Shown here: positions 55,575 to 64,000 of the stretch, one piece after another
Position numbering within the stretch: position 1 is the first letter of the stretch
Layout: the number at the start of each line of letters is the position of its first letter
Assembly: GCF_001640025.1 (NCBI RefSeq)
Contig: NC_031672.1
Location: 558,001-622,000 of the forward strand
Length of the DNA: 64,000 nt
Source: Sugiyamaella lignohabitans
Lineage: Eukaryota > Ascomycota > Dipodascomycetes > Dipodascales > Trichomonascaceae
Reading direction: 5' to 3'
Made by a program: the position numbers and the translations under genes
The notes under the pieces: model-generated
What the model was told of the DNA's origin: nothing
Seen by the model: only the letters and a program-made list of their open reading frames with translations
Database searches by the model: none

Positions 55575-57963
55575 TATAATATCGCACTAGGAGATGGTAA
55601 ATCGACGTGCTTGATGAAGAACTCACAAATCACACTGGTCAACAGAAAGAAAATAACTGCAATAAATCTGGCCAGTTAGCAGAATAAAGTGTGTAATCGA
55701 CAGGATAATCTAGATAAATGTTAGTTATCGTCAATACAACCGTCAATATTGTTATTTTTCCTTGTTGTTATTGATGATACTAAGCCCATATTTCACATCC
55801 GTATCAGACTTCAAACTCGAGATCTGAATGAGACATACAAAATAAACTGCGTCAGAAACAGTCCATGCACAGTCTAATTGGATAGCTAGCAATATAACTC
55901 GAAGACCTGCATATTTGCGAATTGATTTGTTTAATTTGTTTGATTTGTTCGAGGGGCAAGAGCTCCAAGGGGCTGTACCAAGACAGTATTAATATCGATA
56001 CAAGCAAACCGAAGACAAAATATCAATATCACAATATATGCAGTCAACTTTTATTAATGGTCCAAACTGCTACACCAAACATCCAGATGACTAGACACTA
56101 CCGACGAGCTCTGCCACACACGACACACGCGTATACTTACATTTGTACTTGCCAGCTGTGAATCGGGAAGTAGTTCAAAACTAGATCGTAAAAACCACAC
56201 GGGTCAAAAACACAGTTCTCTTGCCAGTCTGTGTCAAAGGTGTGGCGCCAATATCAGGGGTATCAAGATTAAACAGACGTTACTGCACAAACGTACCGTC
56301 TGCTATACAAAGCTCTTGTCGAGTTTAACTCGATATTGGCTACAAACTGAAACAAAAGCCAAAATCAAACAAAGATTAAACAAGACAAAGTGAAATCACC
56401 AGCCAGACCGTTTGATAATATCAACCAAGATCTTTAAAAGTAGTTTGCTCGAAACAATCAAACAGAGTTCTTAGGACCAAAGTCAGAGGGGCGCTGGCTC
56501 AAAAACGACAAAAATTGAAAAACTAAACTCAAAGTTAAGCTTTCCGTAAAGAGCACGAATCAACAAACCTAAATGCCAGTAGACCACGTAAGGAAATGAA
56601 ACGATCACACTGAAAGTTTATGTGGTATATTTAGCGCAGGCAGCGTTTAGATCACACCGTCAATTAGCTGAGTTAGGTGTGTTGACTTAACCGATGATTT
56701 ACAAAATGCACTGCCTAACAGCTTTCTGACGATTAATAGATGCACTTGGATCGTTTGAGAGTACCACGGAATGAAATGAAATCAAACAAAATGGAAATGA
56801 ATGAATATCGATTGTCAAAGAGTGTGTATCAAGGAATGGACAGCTCAATCAACTAGCCGAACAGCGCAACGAACTGACAAATAAATCAAATCAATACAAA
56901 TGGGTAGAGACAAATACCAAGTGTCCTACTAACAATTTAGTAATGACCAGACCAGTAGTCAGAACTAGCAATACAGTACAATACAATACAGTAAATGCAA
57001 TACTGTACGCTATAGTGTCAAACGAACGTAACTAATACAAACAACGCAGGTATAAATTAAACCCAGAAACAAACTGACCAACTCAGGAAACTCGCCTGAC
57101 CCGAATAAAACTAAACTGGGAAGTAAGAATCACAGATCAAACGACTTTTACCTGACTAAGCCAGACTTGACTTGAGTCAGCTCGACCTTGACGTATACAA
57201 AGTACCAGAATAGGAGGATAAAGTTCGTTGATAAACTTAAAAACCGAATCAAAGCCACAAAATCGAACTCAGTATATTCAAAACCAACGTAACTGATACC
57301 AAAGATTGTGTCTCGCGTGCCTCAAGCTTGTGATGCAAATGCGAAGTTGGAAGATCTGGTCCAGCAGACAACCGAAATTCGACTAAAACTACAACACCAA
57401 CAAAGTGTCCAACGGTGTTATTCTACCAAGAACCTTGAAGAACAAACTGATCAAGTTGGAAAACTTTTCGTGTCCCAAGACGTTTCTTTTTGGCCAAGAA
57501 CGATATCTATGGCGAACAAAAATTTCGTAAGTAATAATAATCTATGGAACTCCGAGCAATAGTAAAGCCACTGCTGAAATGTTTCAACCAAAAGCCTGTT
57601 TAGCTGTAACAGTGTTTCAACTTGAGAATCCAATCAACGGGAACTGGCACGTTATACACACCACCAGGCCAAAAATCCTAGCACACTAGAATGTTTCACT
57701 TGTTCTCCACAAACCTGCTGCTACTTCTGGCGGTGGCATTAACACTTTTGTGACCTCATGCACCAAATAATATTTATTAACCTGTAACACTAGTGTCCCT
57801 CTGTATGCTTCAACGCGTTGCCGCTTGCTTTTTCTGGCTTGTTTTCTGTCCGTTTGGGCTTGACATGAAACCGGCTGTGCGGCGCTCCAGCTACGATGAA
57901 ACAAGCATGTGTATATCATATCATCATTCATAGCTGATTGAACCCATGCTCGCGGTGGGTTGT

Positions 57964-58017
57964 GCCTCCGGCGGCTGGGGCTCTGCCCCAGACCCCGTGG
58001 CTCCCGCTTCGCGGGAG
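57964..58017 (+). repeat. GC double-hairpin repeat, short-B half (copy 26)
   Basis: 54-bp unit, A loop TCT, B hairpin CTCCCGC-TTC-GCGGGAG with a paired change against the common form. Confidence 0.93.
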
Positions 58018-59109
58018 TTGTCTAGGGGGTTGATTTATTTTTAAATATTGCGGATGATAGGAGGAGTTAGAGAATAGCTGATAAAATGCGATTTTTTGGA
58101 AAGAGGGGAGGAGGGGGGAAAAGGAACAGGAGGTATAGGGACGAAGCAGGAGATGGGATGAATACGGAGATAGGAGGAATACGAAGATAGGAAGGAGCTG
58201 ATTGCCGCACAGTTGATCAGAGTTGATCAATGGGCGGTAGATTGGGTAGGAGAGATTGCGACAGAGGACTGATTTGGCATGGCATGCCGTGGCTGTGTCT
58301 TGAGCAGCTGTTATGGTTCGTGCTCAGGGGTAAAATGAATGGGGAGCCCCTCTCTCGGTTTTACGCCAATTTAAGCTGCTGCTGTGTATCTATCTAACGC
58401 CTTACTTGGCCATTGTCGCATATATTGCCTGGATCAGACCAACGCAGCCACCTCCTACCTGACCTGTGGACCGCACATGCTATTTGTAATTACAATATGT
58501 ACCAATTTGGTCACCGGCATCAACGCTTCGTGAACCTAATACCCGTTCTGGTACTGGATTGCTGGTGCTGCAATTTTGCATTCGCTTCCTGGACCCTTAC
58601 CGGCTGACAACTACCCTGGTCATGCTTATCCATACCAGGTCGAATATAATAATATAAATAAGTATTATGCAGTTCTCAGTTCCGTAATTGTTCTCTCGCT
58701 CTCTTGGGAACGAAATATGAGCACCCTGCCTATTTTGGTATTTTAGAGTGCTTATTGAGCTGTTTTTTAGTTAACAAATTCTGCTGGTGACGGCAACTGC
58801 TGATATCTAATATCTACTCGGTCCTTCTTAGGAACCCCCCCCTGAAATGTCAACTTGCAGTAATTGACTAGCGTCCGACAGTTAGAAGTAGAAATAATCT
58901 ACCATGCAATCTACCTGCATGGGCTAGAAGCAATTAAGAAAGAACCTATTTAAGAGCAAACAGGGCGTACAGGTACCATAGATCTGGTACCAATCTTATA
59001 CCAATCTTATCTATCCAAAATTCAATTATTCAGTGTATATAAATTTTATACTATTTGAGGAAAGCGTATAACCATAATATACGAATTTGAATGTGCATAT
59101 ATAACGAGG

Positions 59110-59450
59110 CAAATGTGTAAGAGTGTTTATTGTTCGTTATATTGTATATTGAGAGTGCATGGTTTTATATTTGTACTAAATTGTGTGATTTTTATAGTTT
59201 GTATCTCAATGTGTATATTTATTGTATATTGTTTACTTTATTGTGTGGTCTATTGTATATTGTGTTCTAATTTTATTGTGTGTAATATTGTAAATTGTGT
59301 TTTAAATTTATTCTATGCCTTATTGTGTGTTTCTAAAGTTTATTGTATACCTTATAGTGTATTTGTGTATCAACTGTGTGTTTATTGTATATTGAATTCT
59401 AAATTTTACTGTATACTTGTATTGTGCACTATAATTTACTACCCTTTCCA
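59110..59450. repeat. Degenerate T/G-rich minisatellite (TTTATTGTATATTGTG-like)
   Basis: About ten loosely repeated units with TATTGTATATTG or TATTGTGTG cores separated by 15-25 bp. The plus strand is depleted of C and A-rich words, so an open frame of 132 codons arises without looking like protein. Confidence 0.6.
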
Positions 59451-60259
59451 GTTGCATGTACGACTTTATTACCAAAAAAGACAGCTCATATTTGCATCAA
59501 TTCCTCCTTAAAAAATCTTCAACAAAAAAAAGAAAGAAAAAACACAATTATTAAAGACAAGAAATAACATCTGCTAAAGTCGAGTTCTGTTTACCCCTGA
59601 ACGCTTATGAAAACTTACCTCGGCAAAGTGGTTATCTGTATATATATGCTGTCTCACCACTATGCGCTGCACGCTTGCCCACCGACCCACAATCCGATGC
59701 CAATAGTGCTGCCTTGAGGCGTCAACCCCGTTCCTAGTTCGAAAATCTGCTAGAACTTCGACTAAATATCATTTTCAAATCTCTAATAAATCACTGAAAT
59801 ATCTGATCTCGTTCCTTATTATAATCTCGTTATTCGCTATTTATGATCGCCTAACTATCACTAGATTTATAGCTTGTGCCTGAATATCATTTCCACATTC
59901 AGACACATACATGCACAAAAGATCTCATATGTTGAAATATACTTCATCTATACGAGGTGGATGCAATAATCGGCGTATAAAATTAATTGACAATGCACCC
60001 CCTTATTTGCCTTCTGGCTTCACTTCATTTTAACTGGCCGTTGAGATGTGAATTCTACTGTTTCAGCTGCTCTGCAATGTCGACCCTCCTTTTTTTCACT
60101 ACTCACTTCTGTGCAATTGACCCTACCTACACTTTGTACGGTTCGTGCGGATATCTTGAAATATCTTCATCTCGAATATTGCCACTTGTTACGATCTACA
60201 GGCTTTTTATAGCCATGTCGAGTTTGACTGACTCATAAACCGCAACTTATCTTGGATAG

Positions 60260-60300
60260 GCCTCCGGCTGCTAAGGTCTCACCCAGATCTTGCTACTCGT
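60260..60300 (+). repeat. Decayed GC repeat half
   Basis: GCCTCCGGCTGCTAAGG then CACCCAGATC and CTACTCG; AT-ward mutations have broken the stems. Confidence 0.55.
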
Positions 60301-61506
60301 TCCCACTGAGACTTTGCCCATACCTTGTCGTGACCTTTGTTGAATGAGCGACTAAAACCATTTTTGAGTTATATGACGGTCTAATCTGAATAGCGGAAGG
60401 CGCCACAGCCTTGGCTCATATATGAAATGCCTAGTATTCTTACCCTCATAAATCATGCACTGACATCTCCTGAATATCAATATCTGAGTGTCTCAAAAGA
60501 ATGTATTCGGATACAACTAGGACAAAACCCGCTGCTCAATTAATTAATACAATAGGTGTGCTGTATTTGGGGAAGATAAACTCCCTCTCTGCTCAAACAT
60601 GTCTACAAAACACTCAGTTTTAGGGAATAACACTCTGATGAACGGTAATAGGACCGTAGTCATGGACAATTGCTGGTCATGCTATATTTTATCGAGAATA
60701 CTGTGTTTAACGCATGACCATTCGAGATTAGTCACAAAATGAGGATAGTAGTAATAGATTAATGTAAGAGATTTAAAGCCAGTAATCCATCTCGTGAGCA
60801 CTCAGATGTATAATGTTCATCCCTCTCTCAAATCTAAGGTGTTAGTTCTTGGCGTAAACGGTAATAAATTGTGGTACCCAACTTAACCATGTGCGTACCT
60901 CGATACAGTTGAGAAGCTCAGTTAATTCATAGTTTGCTCTGGCGATGTAAGTTCTCTTCAAAAATTCTCTCGTCCGTGTTTAAACTTAATTTTTGTCCTG
61001 GTTCACGGTGAACTGATCTGTTCGTTAGATCGCGAAGTCCGTTTAAATAGAGCCCTGAACAACGGAGGCAATTTAATTTCTTTCTTCATATAGTTTGGAT
61101 ACAAAATATTTACACACTCACCTGGTGACGGAAGATAGTTAGTCTCATCTCTTATGACAAATACCCACGATGGCTTTCCAGTGAACGGTGACGATTTACC
61201 ACGCTATGCTCGCATTATATTTCCGGGGTTTCAATTTCCGCTTATAGCAGATAATTCTAAAGACAAAAGCAAGCCCTGTCAGCGCCAATAATATTGCTAT
61301 CAACGCCGTGTATAATAATCTACAGGTTCGATAAGGGGTTGTGTTCAAGATGACTGTGTGTCTGGACCCATGCAGCCTTCGATGATCACCCCCTAAAAAG
61401 AAGATTATATAAGCTTATCTTGCAGCCATAATGCAAGATGACACTTGAAGGCGGAGCAGTAAACTACAGCAAGTATGTCAAAGGTAGCTTATTCTTAGGG
61501 TCACAA

Positions 61507-61567
61507 CGACTCGAGCGAAGCGAGAGGAGCAACCAGGGTCTGGGGCGGAGCCCCAGCCGCCGGAGGC
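61507..61567 (-). repeat. GC double-hairpin repeat, long-B half (copy 27)
   Basis: 61-bp unit, A loop GGA, 139 bp beyond the permease stop. Confidence 0.93.
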
Positions 61568-61706
61568 AGGGGGCCACCCCACATTTTTGGTATTATGGCA
61601 AAGACCATAGTCGAGACAAAGTGAGAGAGAGTTAATATTTCATCATTTATTCAAATACACACAATAATCACAAAACAGGAAAACATAAAATACAGTGGGT
61701 CGGTCG

Positions 61707-63299
61707 TTAGAATACGTAGATAAAGTCCTCGTTCTTCTTGTCAGTGAGATCTCTGAAGGCGTTGTCTACATCGTAGGCCTCGCCAGCGTCATCGACATTG
61801 TAGTTGTGAACGGCCATCGACAAATCATTGATCTGGGCGCTCTTGCCCATGCTAACACGGGTGGCAGCATGCTTGCGGTTTAAGACCTTCAAGGTAAGAA
61901 CAGCCATGACAATCAAGCCAACAAGAGCAGCAAACATGCACATGTTGATGGTAAGACCAGTTCGGTAGAGTGGAGCTTGCTTGGAGCTGTAAAGCAGAGG
62001 ACCAACAATGTTTCCGGCATATTGACCGAGGAAAATAGCGGCATTGGTACATTTCTTCTTGGTCTCACCAGCAGTGTTTTGAGTGGCCCAGGAGTAGGTC
62101 ATGGGAGTGATGGCAGTGAAAAATTGCAAGAGATAGTATGCAAACAAGAGAACTCCACGGTGAGAAGGGGTACGGTCAATAAATCGGATCATGATACATC
62201 CAACCAAGGAACCAAGAATGGCAAACATGAGAATGGGTGACTTGAGCTTCATTCTAGTAGCAACAAAACCGGCAATCAGAACAATCATAATTTGCACAAA
62301 ACCACTGGGAATATTGAGCAGAATGGTCTGGAAACTGGTGAAACCAAACTCTTGAATGATGAGGGGACCAAAGGTGGAAATACCTCCAGACACAACCGAC
62401 ACACAGAACAAAAGCAACATCCAGACGTATGTCTTAAGATCAAGAGCAGTCTCAAGAACTTGCTCCCATTTCCAAACGTTGGTCTCGATACCCATCTGGT
62501 TGTGTCTCAAACGTTCAATAACCATGATTCGCTCTTGCTCAGTAAGGAATCGAGCAGTCAAAGGCGAGTCAGGCAAAAACAATAGAATCACAATTGAAAA
62601 CACAATGGTCAAACAACCAGTAAATAAAAAGATGATCTGGTAGCTGTGTAGCTTGGACTGGATGTGACCGAGACCATATGCAATTAACGAACCAAACATG
62701 GCAGCAACACCATTCATACAGTACCAAGCAGCGTTTCTGTTGGACTGTTCAGCACGACGCCACCACATAGCGACAAGAGCTACATAGGTTGGAGCAATAG
62801 TAGCTTCAAATGCACCCATGAGAATTCTGCATATCAAAAGACCAGTGTAGTTCTTAGCAATAGCAGAACAACACAGTACAACACCCCAGCAGAGAATATT
62901 AATACCCATGAATTTGGCAGGTGGAAGCTTGACAAGAGCATAGGCAGTAGTAGGCTGAGCAGCTACTTGAAGCCAGTAAATAGCCGAACCAAGATTCGAG
63001 TATTCGTTACCCTTAAGATTAGCATCTTTAGCAAGACCGAATACTGATGTGTATGAAAGAGACGATTTGTCTAATTGTTGTAACATATATCCAAATAACA
63101 TGATAGGTAGAATGTGTAAATCGATTTTCCTTAATAGTCTCTTATCATCCTCATCACTAATATGAACAGGACCATCAGCAGCCTTGAGGACTCTAAGAGC
63201 TTTATCAACCCCCGCCGGAGGAGCAGTTCCGTCTATAGTCTCGATACGATGAGCTTCAACATCTTCGACAGTTTCTACTTGAATGCCTTTTGACGACAT
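61707..63299 (-). CDS. DAL5-type major facilitator permease (anion:cation symporter family)
   Basis: The 530-residue protein has about 12 membrane segments. Family marks are RKIDLHILPIM before the first span, LQQLDKSSLSY in the first, a GAFEATIAP segment, AMWWRRAEQ between early helices, and a C-terminal NAFRDLTDKKNEDFIYVF typical of the Dal5/allantoate group. Relatives import carboxylates such as allantoate, ureidosuccinate, nicotinate or pantothenate with protons at the plasma membrane. The substrate cannot be read from sequence. Three TTATC (GATAA) sites lie at 63502, 63863 and 63963 upstream, compatible with nitrogen control but not proof. Start ATG at 63299. A half repeat ends 139 bp beyond the stop. 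Confidence 0.92.
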   Translation of the reverse strand: MSSKGIQVETVEDVEAHRIETIDGTAPPAGVDKALRVLKAADGPVHISDEDDKRLLRKIDLHILPIMLFGYMLQQLDKSSLSYTSVFGLAKDANLKGNEYSNLGSAIYWLQVAAQPTTAYALVKLPPAKFMGINILCWGVVLCCSAIAKNYTGLLICRILMGAFEATIAPTYVALVAMWWRRAEQSNRNAAWYCMNGVAAMFGSLIAYGLGHIQSKLHSYQIIFLFTGCLTIVFSIVILLFLPDSPLTARFLTEQERIMVIERLRHNQMGIETNVWKWEQVLETALDLKTYVWMLLLFCVSVVSGGISTFGPLIIQEFGFTSFQTILLNIPSGFVQIMIVLIAGFVATRMKLKSPILMFAILGSLVGCIMIRFIDRTPSHRGVLLFAYYLLQFFTAITPMTYSWATQNTAGETKKKCTNAAIFLGQYAGNIVGPLLYSSKQAPLYRTGLTINMCMFAALVGLIVMAVLTLKVLNRKHAATRVSMGKSAQINDLSMAVHNYNVDDAGEAYDVDNAFRDLTDKKNEDFIYVF

Positions 63300-64000
63300 G
63301 ATTCTCTAGCCAAAAAAAACCTTTGAATAAACCAACTCTTATTTAAACTTTGTAAAAACTTTATAAAGAAAAGAAGCTCGATAAATACAGGGCAAACATC
63401 GTTGCTTATATACAAAAAACCAACGAGGGGGATGATCTGGAAAAACGCTAGTGCACGATCCCCACGTTTAGCGACGCAATAATGATCGCCCGGCAGGCAG
63501 GTTATCATGCAATTACCGTCCATTAGCGGCCACCAGCAGACGCGCTAACTGGTCCCCAGACACAGGCGATCGGAATATTAAACTGCTTAAAATACCTAAT
63601 TGACCGACCATGCCCATACTTTAAATGAGTTGCTATTCCCCAGCACCCCCGCCGAACTGTACTTGCCAAAACAGTTATACATGCCAATTCAGAGTTAAAA
63701 GTTTCTATTCAGTACTGGGACCATCTGAACCATCTGACTAACCGAGTGTGCTAAAAAAGGATAAAAAACACCCAGAAGAAAAATTCAGTCGTGACCATGT
63801 CTCACATCCCACCCCCCCTTAATTCAACAATATTTAACCCGCATTCTACTGCCTGATCGCATTTATCTGGGTATGTATGTACCCCGCAGATATGTACCCG
63901 GCGATCCTTGCATTCGGTGGGGTTTTTTACTACTGTATAAGCTTTTAGATACGTAACAATGTTTATCTAGCGCGCAGCATGCCCCGCAATTCAATCTCCA
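63300..64000. promoter_or_regulatory. Upstream region of the DAL5-type permease
   Basis: No gene to the window edge. Three GATAA-type sites (minus strand) are present; a few polypyrimidine and polypurine stretches occur. No repeat copy. Confidence 0.4.

Larger units (their letters stand above)
55575..61706. other. 6.1 kb without a recognisable gene
   Basis: Mostly AT-rich sequence. It contains a short AATAC-type microsatellite (56972-57000), half repeats at 57964-58017 and 61507-61567, a decayed copy (60260-60300) and a strand-biased T/G-rich repeat zone (59110-59450). Frames at 57308 and 59113 lack family support. The start of this gap is the presumed promoter of the gene ending at 53661. 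Confidence 0.5.

Noticed and set aside
59113..59511. 132-codon frame in the T/G-rich zone
   Set aside because: Explained by strand bias of a degenerate repeat; amino acid composition is that of the repeat.

Overview
This window is nuclear DNA of a budding yeast. Its genes are mostly single-exon orthologues of Saccharomyces genes, with two short spliced genes (RPS27 and BET3) that use GTACGT/GTAAGT donors and a CTAAC branch site only 9 nt before the acceptor. CTG codons sit at invariant leucines (for example in BET3), so CTG is read as Leu and the CUG-Ser yeasts are excluded. Gene order unlike Saccharomyces, long intergenic stretches and compact splice signals fit a basal Trichomonascaceae-type yeast (Sugiyamaella/Blastobotrys relatives). 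That placement is inference.

Layout. 0-2 kb: the end of an acidic protein, then spliced RPS27. 2-6.7 kb: no convincing gene, two decayed minisatellites. 6.7-31.2 kb: a dense housekeeping block with INO80, an NPP1-type phosphodiesterase, 2-hydroxyacyl-CoA lyase, a small predicted ER membrane protein, spliced BET3, ERG12, FSF1, PPT2, GUA1, RAM2, a CHA1-type dehydratase and NOG1. 32.7-36.3 kb: a doubtful small ORF, a possible gene broken by a repeat, a GRAM/WBP2-like protein and a poly-Gln C2H2 factor. 36.3-49.8 kb: gene-poor, triplet-repeat-rich DNA with only NAT4. 49.8-55.6 kb: MNN9, a type II membrane protein, EMP24 and a large disordered protein. 55.6-61.7 kb: no gene. 61.7-63.3 kb: a DAL5-type permease.

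The genes do not form one pathway. Several serve the early secretory route (BET3 tethering, EMP24 cargo sorting, MNN9 mannan synthesis). Others act in isoprenoid supply and use (ERG12, RAM2), ribosome production (RPS27, NOG1), chromatin (INO80, NAT4) and organelle metabolism (PPT2, FSF1, acyl-CoA lyase).

The most striking feature is a dispersed GC-rich repeat, 29 recognisable copies in 64 kb. Each half-unit is two adjacent hairpins: an A hairpin next to a GCCTCCGGCGGC end, and a B hairpin of short or long type. Six copies are full 135-145 bp elements made of a short-B half and a long-B half facing each other across a GTCGAC-containing spacer. Hairpin stems vary by paired changes, no copy lies inside a firmly identified gene, and copies cluster just after stop codons, including six of eight convergent gene pairs. 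It looks like a nuclear counterpart of the double-hairpin GC clusters of fungal mitochondrial DNA.
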